NCBI GenBank assembly: GCA_037138595.1
Contig: JBAXIB010000001.1
Coordinates: 107,346 to 171,345 of the forward strand
Origin: UBA4742 sp037138595
GTDB taxonomy: Bacteria > Actinomycetota > Acidimicrobiia > Acidimicrobiales > Acidimicrobilacustridaceae
Length of the DNA: 64,000 bases
Direction: 5' to 3'
Shown here: positions 44,204 through 53,055 of the stretch, piece by piece
Layout: each line of letters begins with the position of its first letter
How positions within the stretch are numbered: position 1 is the stretch's first letter
Made by a program: the position numbers and the translations under genes
The notes under the pieces: generated by a model
Database searches by the model: none
What the model saw: the letters and a program-made list of their open reading frames with translations, nothing else
Told to the model about the DNA's origin: nothing

Positions 44204-45973
44204 ATGCAGCAGCGAGTAATCGATCCCGAAGCAGCAGCCGACATCGTCAAATTCGAACAGCAACTCGAGCGCTACCTCACCGGCGACCTTCCCGAAGACG
44301 TGTTCCGTGTGTTCCGATTGAACAACGGCATCTACGGCCAGCGCCAAGGTGGGCAAAGTCAGATGGTGCGGATCAAAGCGCCATTTGGTGCCATCACTGC
44401 CGAGCAGCTCGACATGATGGCGCATTTGTCTGAGAACTTTTCGCGTGGCTGGGGACACATCACGACCCGGCAAAACATTCAATTTCACTTTGTCGAACTG
44501 ACTGCGATTCCCGAACTCATGCGACTCATTGCATCGGTTGGCCTTACAAGCCGCGAGGCGTGCGGAGATGTCGTGCGCAACGTCATGGCGTGTCATCTCG
44601 CTGGGGCCTGCCCATTCGAAGCATTTGACGTCAGTCCATGGGCTGAAGCGACCTTCGCTCACTTCCTTCGACACCCGTTCGGGCAGCGGCTTCCCCGAAA
44701 ATTCAAGATCAATTTCTCGGGATGCGAAACCGATTGTGGGCAAGCGATGTTCAACGACGTCGGGGTAATCGGCGCTACTCGAACCGCCGACGATGGCACC
44801 GTCGAACAAGGTTTTCGCGTGTTCATCGCCGGTGGGTTGGGTGCGAATCCGCATCCCGCACTTGCGCTGGAAGAATTCACCCCCAAAGAAGATCTGCTCG
44901 CCACGATCGAGTCAGTACTGCGGGTGTTCGAACAGACCGGTAACCGGGATAACAAGCTTCGCGCCCGTTTGAAATGGGTCGTCGACGAGCTCGGCATTGA
45001 CGAACTGCGGCGGCGAGTGTTCAACACCCGCAAGTTTTTGGTTGCGTCGTCGAGCTGGCCCGGAGGCATTCCCGAGATCGTCCGCCAACGCGGCGATGCG
45101 CCAGCCGGTATCGCAACTGGCGCAACGCCAACACCAATCGGGCAAGGCACGCCAGTTACGTTGCGCGGTACCAAGCCATTCGAACGGTGGAGCGACGCCA
45201 ACGTCGTTCGCGGTGTAGCGAAAGGCACTGTTTCAGCAATTGCCTACGCCCGGCTTGGTGACATCACCACCGATCAATTCCGCCAACTTGCGTCCATCAC
45301 CCGCGAACTTGACCTTGATGTGCGCTTGACGAATCGACAAAACATCGCGTTTCGGGGGCTCACCGAGTCACAGCTCCCAACCCTGTTCGCCCGACTCGAA
45401 AGCATCGGCATGGCAGAACCCGGAGCCGAGCTCGCACGCGACGTGGTTGCGTGCCCGGGGGCCGACACCTGCAATCTCGCGGTCACACAATCGCGTGGTC
45501 TGGCCGATGCAATTGGCGTCGCGCTCGAGTCGGCTGGTTTGGCCGAGGTCGGCGGTATCCGAACCAACATTTCAGGCTGCACCAATTCGTGCGGGCAACA
45601 TCACGCAGTCGACATTGGATTTTTCGGCGCCGAACGGCGAGCACATGGCCAATCAGCTCCTGGCTATCAGATGTTGTTAGGCGGATACATCGGTCAATCT
45701 CAGATGCACTTTGCGCAAAAAGCGCTTCGTGTACCTGCCAGAAACGCGCCCGAAGCAACCGTGCGAGTCGTGCGGCAATTCGCCGAAGGACGCCACGCGG
45801 GCGAAGACTTCCGCACCTGGATGATTCGTGCCGGCGGCGTAAAAGTTCTGGCCGAATCGCTCCGAGACCTCGATCAGTTCCCGACGCCGACCGACGGGCC
45901 TGACTTCTACGTCGATTTCGGCGAGACAAGCCCTTACAGCGCCGAGATTGGCGAGTCGGAGTGTGCGACATGA
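44204..45973 (+). CDS. siroheme-[4Fe-4S] sulfite reductase (ferredoxin type)
   Basis: Assimilatory sulfite/nitrite reductase, 589 aa, made of two homologous halves. The second half has the full cluster motif: C417-X5-C423 (CPGADTC) and C459-X3-C463 (CTNSC). Unusually the first half also has it: C130-X5-C136 (CHLAGAC) and C174-X3-C178 (CETDC). NiR/SiR half-domains are marked by LSENFSRGWGHITTRQNIQF (part: GWGHITTRQN) and LTNRQNIAFRG. Its partner gene encodes APS reductase, so sulfite to sulfide is the likely reaction. ATG 44204 (GAAGG upstream) was chosen because a GTG at 44141 would lie before the predicted transcript start. Confidence 0.88.
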   Translation: MQQRVIDPEAAADIVKFEQQLERYLTGDLPEDVFRVFRLNNGIYGQRQGGQSQMVRIKAPFGAITAEQLDMMAHLSENFSRGWGHITTRQNIQFHFVELTAIPELMRLIASVGLTSREACGDVVRNVMACHLAGACPFEAFDVSPWAEATFAHFLRHPFGQRLPRKFKINFSGCETDCGQAMFNDVGVIGATRTADDGTVEQGFRVFIAGGLGANPHPALALEEFTPKEDLLATIESVLRVFEQTGNRDNKLRARLKWVVDELGIDELRRRVFNTRKFLVASSSWPGGIPEIVRQRGDAPAGIATGATPTPIGQGTPVTLRGTKPFERWSDANVVRGVAKGTVSAIAYARLGDITTDQFRQLASITRELDLDVRLTNRQNIAFRGLTESQLPTLFARLESIGMAEPGAELARDVVACPGADTCNLAVTQSRGLADAIGVALESAGLAEVGGIRTNISGCTNSCGQHHAVDIGFFGAERRAHGQSAPGYQMLLGGYIGQSQMHFAQKALRVPARNAPEATVRVVRQFAEGRHAGEDFRTWMIRAGGVKVLAESLRDLDQFPTPTDGPDFYVDFGETSPYSAEIGESECAT

Positions 45974-46695
45974 CGGGGCCATCGATACTCGCTACCGAAC
46001 TACTCAACACCAGTGACCAACACCCAAAGAGTGCCGACGATTTCACCGATGTCGAGCTCGCAGCTCTAAGCATCGAATTCGAACGGCTGCCCGCGAGCAA
46101 GGTGATTCAGTGGGCAGTCGACAATTTTGCACCGCATCTTTCGCTCACCGCGTCGATGACCGATGCCGTACTGATCGACCTCGCCGTTCGGGTGGATCCG
46201 GCCATCGAAGTTGTCTTCATCGATACCGGATACCACTTTCCCGAGACGCTTGAAACCGTCGAAGAAGTTCGTCGGCGTTATGGCCTCAACATGAAGATCA
46301 TGACCGTCGCTCGCCAAGATGAAGCCCTCTGGGAAACCGATCCAGAAAACTGTTGTTCAGCAGTCAAGGTGGGCCAGCTTGATCGGGCGATGCTCGGCAA
46401 ATCAGCGTGGATGAGCGGGCTGCGACGAAGCGAAGCCGACAGCCGCGTCACTGCGCCACTCGTAGCGCGCGACCTGCGCGGACTCATCAAAGTAAACCCC
46501 ATCGCGATGTGGTCAGACGACGATGTCGCGGGTTACATCAAGGACAATGATGTGCCGGTTAACCCGCTCGTCGAAAAGGGTTACCTGTCGATCGGGTGCA
46601 TGCCTTGTACCGAGCCAAGTACCGACCCGTCTGATCGTCGGTCAGGTCGTTGGTCCGGCCAAGACCGCACTGAGTGCGGCCTGCACATGATGTGA
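45970..46695 (+). CDS. cysH: adenylyl-sulfate (APS) reductase, [4Fe-4S] type
   Basis: Reduces APS to sulfite and AMP with thioredoxin, 241 aa. The two cysteine pairs that bind the iron-sulfur cluster are C128-C129 (ENCCSAVKV) and C210-X2-C213 (GCMPC), which mark APS rather than PAPS reductases. The catalytic cysteine is C236 in the C-terminal ECGLHMM. The substrate loop LTASMTDAVLIDLA is present near the N-terminus. The ATG overlaps the sulfite reductase stop (ATGA), so both enzymes are made together. Sulfate adenylyltransferase genes are not in the window. Confidence 0.95.
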   Translation: MTGPSILATELLNTSDQHPKSADDFTDVELAALSIEFERLPASKVIQWAVDNFAPHLSLTASMTDAVLIDLAVRVDPAIEVVFIDTGYHFPETLETVEEVRRRYGLNMKIMTVARQDEALWETDPENCCSAVKVGQLDRAMLGKSAWMSGLRRSEADSRVTAPLVARDLRGLIKVNPIAMWSDDDVAGYIKDNDVPVNPLVEKGYLSIGCMPCTEPSTDPSDRRSGRWSGQDRTECGLHMM

Positions 46696-46766
46696 GGCAC
46701 ATTGCGCCAATGTTTACTCGTCGCTGCTGCTGAATTTCCTACTCGCATATTTGACCGCTACCAGTC

Positions 46767-46786
46767 GGTCGTGAAGAGTAGCGACC
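46767..46786 (+). promoter_or_regulatory. inverted repeat at the PaaX-like start, candidate autoregulatory operator
   Basis: GGTCG, ten bases, CGACC, ending directly before the GTG start at 46787. Its position over the start region would suit self-repression. TTGACC at 46751-46756 may be the -35 box. Confidence 0.35.
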
Positions 46787-47683
46787 GTGAGAAAATCGAC
46801 CGCTGCAGTCTCATCTGGCGAACTTGAGATTCCTACACGGGTTTTGGTGCTTGGCATGGCCCACCACGACGGCACCATCGTCGGCGACGAGCTCTACCCC
46901 ATTGCTACGGCCTGCGGACTTACTGATGACCAAGTTCGATCATGCTTGCGAAGGCTCGTAGCTGAAGGTCTCTTTATCCGCATCGGCGACGGAAAAATGT
47001 CGGTCTACCATGCGACAGAAACAGGGATTCGGGCGCTTGGGTCGACAATGGAGCGGGCGCGATTGGCTTACGCCCAAGATGCGGCTGGGCGCGGTTGGGA
47101 CCGGACCTGGCATCTGGTGGCATTCGCGATTCCTGAGGCGAAACGTGCCGCTCGAGACTCATTCCGCGACCAACTTCGTGATCTCGGCGGCGCAGCGATT
47201 CAAAACGGCCTGTATATCTCTCCCCATCGCTGGGAATCCGACGTCATCGCAGCCGCCGAGCGCCTAGGCGTCATTGAACATCTGACCATCGCAGGCACCG
47301 ATGACCTCGAGATTGGTGGCGAACGAGATCCTCGTCGTCTAGCTGCTCGACTGTGGCCACTCGACGACGTAGCGGAGCGTTATCACGCATTCGTAGAGAT
47401 TTACGCGGGTGTTCCTGAATCTCTCGAAGCAATGCGAAAGGCAAAGCGACGACTGGCCGAGGCAGACTTTCTTCCCGGATCGCTAGTCATAGGCATCAAA
47501 TTCCAAGAGTGCTTCCGCATCGATCCGTTACTCCCTCCGGAACTTCTCCCCCGGCCGTGGATTGGACGCCAAGCCCGCGACGTTTTAGCCCGAAGCCGAC
47601 GACTCGGAATCCTCCTTCGCGAAGAACACAACAAACCAGCGCTATTCGCTCCCTTCGACGATGTGGTCGAGAAGATTCCATGA
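46787..47683 (+). CDS. PaaX-family transcriptional regulator
   Basis: 298 aa. N-terminal winged helix (LTDDQVRSCLRRLVAEGLFIR, quoted part: VRSCLRRLVAEGLF), middle domain starting GRGWDRTWHLVAFAIPE and C-terminal PaaX domain with LLPPELLPRPWIGRQA. Members such as PaaX repress phenylacetyl-CoA catabolic genes and respond to acyl-CoA ligands. No phenylacetate genes are in the window, so its targets are unknown; the motif RPW near the end is well kept. The start is GTG 46787. It follows cysH after 91 bases but has its own likely promoter region. Confidence 0.85.
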   Translation: MRKSTAAVSSGELEIPTRVLVLGMAHHDGTIVGDELYPIATACGLTDDQVRSCLRRLVAEGLFIRIGDGKMSVYHATETGIRALGSTMERARLAYAQDAAGRGWDRTWHLVAFAIPEAKRAARDSFRDQLRDLGGAAIQNGLYISPHRWESDVIAAAERLGVIEHLTIAGTDDLEIGGERDPRRLAARLWPLDDVAERYHAFVEIYAGVPESLEAMRKAKRRLAEADFLPGSLVIGIKFQECFRIDPLLPPELLPRPWIGRQARDVLARSRRLGILLREEHNKPALFAPFDDVVEKIP

Positions 47684-47721
47684 GTCGCGCGCCATTTCCC
47701 AGTCACCGAAATGATTGACTG

Positions 47722-48321
47722 ATGTCGATGCGCACATTGTTTACACTCGCCAAACCACGTCTTGCGCTGATTCGAATTCTTGCTTGCATCGCACTCCTGG
47801 CCGCGCTCTTCGCCGCGACAGCATCGTGCGCCTCGAAACAAGTACCGTCGGACGGCACTCTTGGTTCGACTATGGCCACAGATCAAACAGCGACTGACAC
47901 CACAAATTCGCTCGTCGAGAGCACTGATGTCGGAACACGGCCTTGGTGGTTCATTGGCGACACGCTCACACCGGGGATCGCGTGGCCCAGAGGCGGGCCC
48001 GATCCCGTTCGAGCTGCGCTCGACATCCTGTTCGCTGGCCCCTCACCCGCCGACACGGCGTTCGGTGCAACCACCGCAATCGCGTCGAATGCTTTCATCA
48101 ATTCACTGGTTGTTGGCGATGACGGCATAGCGACCGTCGACTTCACCAGAAAATTTGAAACTGCCGACACCCGACCACAAACAGCGCAAGTTGTGTACAC
48201 GCTGACCCAATTTTCACAAGTGAAAAAGGTCCGCTTTCTGATCGACGGCGAACCAAATGGGGCGACCGGCGTGCCCCCAGTAGGCCGTGCCGACCTGCGG
48301 GTCACTGCCGCCCCGGGCTAA
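47722..48321 (+). CDS. GerMN-domain lipoprotein
   Basis: Exported lipoprotein of 199 aa. The signal peptide (IRILACIALLAALFAATASC) ends in a lipobox TASC. The mature part has a GerMN fold, with AALDILFAGPSPAD, VDFTRKFETADT and VVYTLTQFSQVKKVRFLIDGE (part: YTLTQFSQVKKV) as recognisable strands. GerMN domains occur in spore germination proteins and, in actinobacteria, in the LpqB partner of MtrAB; here the domain stands alone, and the role is not known. The stop TAA shares bases with the stop of the convergent VWA gene (CTAA at 48318-48321). Confidence 0.82.
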   Translation: MSMRTLFTLAKPRLALIRILACIALLAALFAATASCASKQVPSDGTLGSTMATDQTATDTTNSLVESTDVGTRPWWFIGDTLTPGIAWPRGGPDPVRAALDILFAGPSPADTAFGATTAIASNAFINSLVVGDDGIATVDFTRKFETADTRPQTAQVVYTLTQFSQVKKVRFLIDGEPNGATGVPPVGRADLRVTAAPG

Positions 48322-49820
48322 GTCAGATTTTCGACAAACTTTTCGAGTTGCCGAAGGTTTCGGCACTCGAACGTCCCGTCGCAATTCACCCCGTACTCGC
48401 CAACGATTGAATCACCAGTATCCCAGTAACTCTTCGGTTCGGGGTTCAGCCAGAACACGTGGCGCGCCTTTTTCTGAATTTCCTTTACAACCCACGATTG
48501 CGAGGCGTGATAGTTGTTCCGGGCATCGCCAAGAATCAACACCGTCGTCTTGGTCGAAACATCTCGGCCATGTCGCTGCCAGAAGACCTCGAGTGCATGC
48601 CCGTAATCGCTGTGGCCGTCGACCCAAACCACGTCGGCCTCGGTATTCACTCGGTGCACCGCTTCCCCAATGTCATCGACACCTTCAAAAAATCGCGTCA
48701 CCTCATCAAGGCCATCGATAAAGACAAACGATCGGACTTTCGAGAACTGACCTGAAATGGCGTACACCAGGTGCAAGGTGAACCGAGCAAACGCCGCGAC
48801 CGAACCAGAGATATCAGCAATCACAAAGATCTCTGGCTTAGTTGGACGCGGATAGCGAAACTTCAGTTCAGCAGGCACGCCTCCATAACTTAAAGAGTGG
48901 CGGACAGTGCTTCGAAAATCGAGTGGACCCTTGCGACCGTGGCGGCGTTTCCGCGCCAATCGAACGGCCAGTTTGCGAGTCAATGGGTAGATCGCTTTTC
49001 GCAGCGATGCCATCTCGTCTCGACTCGCGTGCATGAAGTCAACGTCTTCGGGAAGCGGCTTACGCAACGTCTTCGCCATGGCCTCGACCCCGCGGTCGGC
49101 AACCAGTCGACGGCGGATTTCCGCTTCGACTTCCTTCTTTAGTTGATCAATTCGATGCTCGTATTCGTCTTGCTCCAAACGCTCCTCAAGGTTGGTGAGG
49201 TCAGGCGCATCATCACGCGCTTGTTGCATGAGTTTGTCGAGGACCGCGTCAAGGTCAAGGTTTCGCAACGTGCGATAGAGGTAATAAGTACCGCCGACGG
49301 GCCGGCCGGGTTCCATCCCGGCAAATCGCTTCACCGCTTGGCGAGCGAGTGCCCGCATCAGCGCATCGTCGCCTTCAAGCAGCGCTTTATAGAGCATCGC
49401 CGCGAGTTCTTCGGGCGATAATCCTTCGCCACCTGCACCCGATCCAGTCATCCCATCGGCACCATCAGGTTGCTCTTGGCCATCAAGGTCATCTTCGCCA
49501 GCAACCAATTCGCCGTCTTCACCGAGATGAAACTTTCGCCCGCGCAGCGAAAAATACACTTCGAAGACCGTTTCAAAGGCACGCCAGTGTGTGTTGTTCT
49601 TAACCAACGTCGCCGCTAACGCGTATTTGAAGGCCTCACGATCTTCGAGCGGGATGTGCTTCACCGCATGCATCGCATCAAGGTTCTCAGTGAGACTTAC
49701 TGGAAGGCCAGCTTCTCGCAGTTCGCGAATGAACCCGCCGAGAAGATCAAGCATTGGACCGCCACCAACTTTAGGTTCGCCAGCAGCTCGACCCCCTGAG
49801 GCCGCAATCGTGTCGCTCAC
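48318..49820 (-). CDS. CoxE-like von Willebrand A-domain protein
   Basis: 500 aa cytoplasmic protein. The N-terminal part resembles the CoxE-like family, with long helical and acidic regions (NLEERLEQDEYEHRIDQLKK, a likely coiled coil). The C-terminal VWA domain has the metal site DISGS, with later FVFIDGLDEVTRFF and LILGDARNNY. CoxE acts with the MoxR-type ATPase CoxD in maturing CO dehydrogenase; no CO dehydrogenase genes are present here, so the client is unknown. It begins with GTG 49820, 13 bases after the MoxR stop, and is surely co-expressed with it. Confidence 0.85.
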   Translation of the reverse strand: MSDTIAASGGRAAGEPKVGGGPMLDLLGGFIRELREAGLPVSLTENLDAMHAVKHIPLEDREAFKYALAATLVKNNTHWRAFETVFEVYFSLRGRKFHLGEDGELVAGEDDLDGQEQPDGADGMTGSGAGGEGLSPEELAAMLYKALLEGDDALMRALARQAVKRFAGMEPGRPVGGTYYLYRTLRNLDLDAVLDKLMQQARDDAPDLTNLEERLEQDEYEHRIDQLKKEVEAEIRRRLVADRGVEAMAKTLRKPLPEDVDFMHASRDEMASLRKAIYPLTRKLAVRLARKRRHGRKGPLDFRSTVRHSLSYGGVPAELKFRYPRPTKPEIFVIADISGSVAAFARFTLHLVYAISGQFSKVRSFVFIDGLDEVTRFFEGVDDIGEAVHRVNTEADVVWVDGHSDYGHALEVFWQRHGRDVSTKTTVLILGDARNNYHASQSWVVKEIQKKARHVFWLNPEPKSYWDTGDSIVGEYGVNCDGTFECRNLRQLEKFVENLT

Positions 49821-49833
49821 AATGCCCCGTTGG

Positions 49834-50742
49834 TCACGGTGCGGTGTTGGCGACGCCTGGTCGACGCGTCCCCGCCTTGTCGTCGGTTAGTTCCTTGGTC
49901 GCCTTGGCAATATCGCTTTGGTACTTGAGCAGAATATTGAGATTGCCGATTGCATCGGCCTCAGTGACCGATTCCACGCCGAGCAGCACCAAGGTGCGCG
50001 CCCAATCAAGCGTTTCGGAAACTGACGGCGCCTTCTTTAGTTCAAGTTGGCGAAGCGAGCGCACGATGCGCGCCACCTGGTCGGCCAATGAATCAGTGAT
50101 ATCGGGAACCTTGGTAAGGACGATTTCCTTTTCGCGTTCCATGTCCGGATAGTCAATGTGGAGAAACAAGCAACGCCGTTTCAGTGCCTCAGAGAGCTCG
50201 CGGGTGTTGTTCGACGTCAGAAAGACGAGCGGGATTTGTTTCGCTTCAACAGTTCCGAGTTCAGGAATTGACACTTGGTAGTCAGAAAGTATCTCCAGCA
50301 GCAACGCCTCAGTTTCGACCTCAACTCGATCAACTTCGTCGATGAGCAACACCACAGGGTCTTCGGCGCGAATCGCCTCAAGGAGTGGCCGCGTCAATAA
50401 AAACTCATCGGAGAAGATGTCGGTCTCGATGTCTTCCCACTTGGTCTCATTGTTTCGCTCAGCTTGAATTCGGAGGAGTTGCTTTTTGTAGTTCCATTCG
50501 TACAACGCTTTGGATTCGTCAAGACCCTCGTAACACTGCAACCGAATCAGACGTGCCCCGGTGATCTCCGCCACCGACTTCGCTAGTTGCGTTTTACCGG
50601 TGCCGGCCGGACCCTCGATGAGCACCGGCTTCTGAAGGCGATCAGCTAAATAGATGACGCCAGCGATACCTTCATCAGAGAGATAATCAGCGGTTTTTAG
50701 ACGGGTTCGTACGTCGTCGACTGTGTCGAAGCGGTAAGTCAT
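49834..50742 (-). CDS. MoxR/CoxD-type AAA+ ATPase
   Basis: AAA+ ATPase of the MoxR group, 302 aa. Walker A GPAGTGKTQ, Walker B VVLLIDEVDR, sensor 1 FLTSNNTRELSEALKRRC, and the lid helix RIVRSLRQLELKKAPSV. MoxR ATPases work with VWA proteins as chaperone-like remodelling pairs; the CoxE-like gene follows at once. ATG 50742 lies exactly six bases after TAGGGT, so the mRNA is probably leaderless. Upstream is the broken sulfotransferase gene on the same strand. Confidence 0.92.
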   Translation of the reverse strand: MTYRFDTVDDVRTRLKTADYLSDEGIAGVIYLADRLQKPVLIEGPAGTGKTQLAKSVAEITGARLIRLQCYEGLDESKALYEWNYKKQLLRIQAERNNETKWEDIETDIFSDEFLLTRPLLEAIRAEDPVVLLIDEVDRVEVETEALLLEILSDYQVSIPELGTVEAKQIPLVFLTSNNTRELSEALKRRCLFLHIDYPDMEREKEIVLTKVPDITDSLADQVARIVRSLRQLELKKAPSVSETLDWARTLVLLGVESVTEADAIGNLNILLKYQSDIAKATKELTDDKAGTRRPGVANTAP

Positions 50743-50748
50743 TTCGCC

Positions 50749-50754
50749 ACCCTA
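50749..50754 (-). promoter_or_regulatory. -10 box of the MoxR-type gene (leaderless)
   Basis: TAGGGT on the minus strand, six bases before ATG 50742. Same spacing as at leuS, proA, nadD and pspA. Confidence 0.5.
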
Positions 50755-50797
50755 TCGGTCTCGTTCGCCAGCCAGCCAAAGCAAGCAAACCAGCCGT

Positions 50798-51703
50798 TCA
50801 GGTAGCCCAAGAATCCTCATATCGCGCCAAAAACTCGTGGCGTTCGATGCATTCATCAGCTGCAAGTCGCTCAGCCGGACTCCAGTCAACGTCGAACCGA
50901 GCGATCCGCGGCTGTGGCAACACCAACGCTGCGCAATCGTTTATCCAGCCAGCATCCGAATCAACTTCAAAAAAGGCTGCCAAGCGCCGGAGCGTAGCTC
51001 GCGGATCAGTGACCGTGTCTTCGTGATATCAAACAATCACTTTATGTGGTGACAGCACCTTCAGCGCCATCTCGACTGCCTGAGCCCCAACTTCGTATTT
51101 CACGATCGCGGCGAGCAGAGTCGATTCGTCTCGGCGGGCGATCCTTGCGATGTTGTCATAAGGATTTCTCACAACAACGACGATCCCGAGCGGAACGCCG
51201 ACCAGCTCAGCGAGGCGATCAAGAAGTTTGGGGTTCGCGTTAAGTAGCGGGCTTGAATCCCCGCCGCTTTTTTCACCAATGACCCGTAACTGTCGGATTC
51301 GTCCTTGCCATTGACCGAGAACCTCATACTCATACCGGTCCGTATTTTTCTATCCACTTGCCGCAAATTTGCGATCACTCTTCATGATTGCGCCGAACAG
51401 CGCGGATCTCGTCCATCCTCGTTGGACAAACCCAAGCGCTCCAAATTCATGGGCAACAACCATGTCTGGATGAGCATCGAGCATCGCTCCTACCAAGGAA
51501 TGCCCGCTACGCGGAAACCCAACAAACAAGCAAAACCGTTTGACCTCGCCAAACTGAACCCGATCACGGCGAGCTGCCAACTCGTCGACGCGAATCAGGG
51601 CGTGCACCTCAAGCCTGCTGGTCCCGCTCCGCACCTTCTTTCGAGTGCGTTTCAAGCCACCAAATAACATGGCGGGCAAGGTGCGGAAAATTCGTTCACT
51701 CAT
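50798..51703 (-). pseudogene. sulfotransferase gene with two in-frame stop codons
   Basis: Reading one frame from ATG 51703 to 50798 gives a sulfotransferase-like protein of about 300 codons with two interruptions: TAG at codon 118 (51352-51350) and TGA at codon 225 (51031-51029). The first part has the PAPS-binding loop FVGFPRSGHS; the middle part continues with VIGEKSGGD and the 3'-phosphate motif VVVVRNPYDNIARIARRDES; the last part reads YHEDTVTDPRATLRRLAAFFE. There is no frameshift. The TGA stands where relatives have Arg in RYED, consistent with a CGA to TGA change. Recent loss of function is the simplest view; a sequencing error or readthrough are alternatives. Confidence 0.8.
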
Positions 51704-51725
51704 GGATCGTTCCGCGTGGTCATTG

Positions 51726-52997
51726 TCACGATCGAACCTGACCGGTGCCGTGGACCACATACTTTGCAGTGGTGAGTTCGCGAAGGCCCATAGGACCTCG
51801 GGCATGAAGCTTCTGGGTTGAAATGCCTATCTCAGCACCAAACCCGAATTCCTCGCCGTCGACAAACCGTGTCGATGCGTTGACCAAAACCGCGGCGGCA
51901 TCAACTTCATGCGTAAATCGTTCAGCCGCTTCGAGCGATTCAGTGACAATCGCTTCGCTGTGACCCGAACTGAACTCATTCACATGGGCAATCGCGTCGT
52001 CAAGCGAATCAACCACCCTCACCGAAAGTCGCAGGTCGAGAAACTCAGTGCGGTAAGCCTCATCGTCGGCAATCCCTGCGGTTGGGACGATCGCTCGGGT
52101 GGCTTCGTCGCCCAGCAACTCGACTCCGACTAACGCGGCGGCTGCGTCAGGCAGAAACGTTGATGCGACTGAGGTATGAACAACCAACGATTCGGCGGCA
52201 TTACAGACTGACGGACGTTGCATCTTGGCATTCACGATGATGTCGAGAGCCATAGTGAGATCAGCTGACTCGTCGACATAAATATGGCAGTTGCCATCGC
52301 CATCAATGACATACGGAACCGTCGCGTGTTCAAGAATCGATTTGATGAGTGATGGCCCGCCCCGAGGGATCAGACAATCGATCGTGCCACGCAGTTGCAT
52401 GAACTCAACCGCTGCATCTCGACTGGTGTCGCTTACCAACACGATCGAATCTTTCGAAAGACCGGTCGTTTCCACGGCCTCGCGCAAGGCATGAGCGATC
52501 GCCAAGTTCGATTGGATCGCACCAGATGATCCACGAAGAAACGCGGCATTGCCCGATTTGAGACAGAGTCCCGCTGCATCGCTGGTCACGTTCGGGCGGT
52601 TTTCGTAAATAATCCCGACCACACCTAACGGCACGCGGACCCGACGAATTCGCAACCCATTTGGTCTGGTCCAACCGTCAATGATTTCACCAACTGGGTC
52701 GGCAAGCATCGCCACCTGGCGAAGCCCCTGGGCCATTGCGTCAAGCTTGGGTTTCGACAAGCGCAACCGATCAATGACTGTTTCCGACACCTTGCTTTCG
52801 ATTGCCGATGCAATATCCAGTGCGTTGGCATCGAGGATCGAATCGGCCGCTTCGATGACGGCATCGGCCGCGGCATGCAACGCGTCGTTCTTCTGCTCCG
52901 TCGAGGCCGTCGCTAACGACCGTGATGCGACCTTTGCTCGACTCCCCAACTCGGCAATCGACGTTGAGCCAGCAATTTGTCCTCCGGTTGTGCTCAC
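51726..52997 (-). CDS. proA: gamma-glutamyl phosphate reductase
   Basis: Second step of proline synthesis, 423 aa, reducing glutamyl-5-phosphate with NADPH. The catalytic cysteine is in QRPSVCNAAE; VPLGVVGIIYENRPNVT and CLKSGNAAFLRG are the cofactor-side motifs, and EFGFGAEIGISTQKLHARGPMG (part: EIGISTQKLHARGP) is the C-terminal signature. GTG 52997 is six bases after TAACCT, so leaderless. Its partner proB is about 8 kb away on the same strand, separated by the six-gene envelope operon running the other way. Confidence 0.96.
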   Translation of the reverse strand: MSTTGGQIAGSTSIAELGSRAKVASRSLATASTEQKNDALHAAADAVIEAADSILDANALDIASAIESKVSETVIDRLRLSKPKLDAMAQGLRQVAMLADPVGEIIDGWTRPNGLRIRRVRVPLGVVGIIYENRPNVTSDAAGLCLKSGNAAFLRGSSGAIQSNLAIAHALREAVETTGLSKDSIVLVSDTSRDAAVEFMQLRGTIDCLIPRGGPSLIKSILEHATVPYVIDGDGNCHIYVDESADLTMALDIIVNAKMQRPSVCNAAESLVVHTSVASTFLPDAAAALVGVELLGDEATRAIVPTAGIADDEAYRTEFLDLRLSVRVVDSLDDAIAHVNEFSSGHSEAIVTESLEAAERFTHEVDAAAVLVNASTRFVDGEEFGFGAEIGISTQKLHARGPMGLRELTTAKYVVHGTGQVRS

Positions 52998-53003
52998 ACG
53001 AAC

Positions 53004-53009
53004 AGGTTA
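53004..53009 (-). promoter_or_regulatory. -10 box of proA (leaderless)
   Basis: TAACCT on the minus strand followed by six bases and GTG 52997. Transcription would begin on the start codon. Confidence 0.5.
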
Positions 53010-53055
53010 CCGGTCGGACCAATCCCCGAATGACACCTAGCGTTGGCCCCTAAGT

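Noticed and set aside
48318..50742. CO dehydrogenase maturation locus
   Set aside because: CoxD- and CoxE-like genes are present, but no coxM, coxS, coxL, coxF or coxG gene lies in the window.
51029..51031. TGA in the sulfotransferase read as selenocysteine
   Set aside because: Relatives have Arg, not Cys, at this position as far as I recall, a second stop (TAG) is also present, and no SECIS-like hairpin was seen directly after it.
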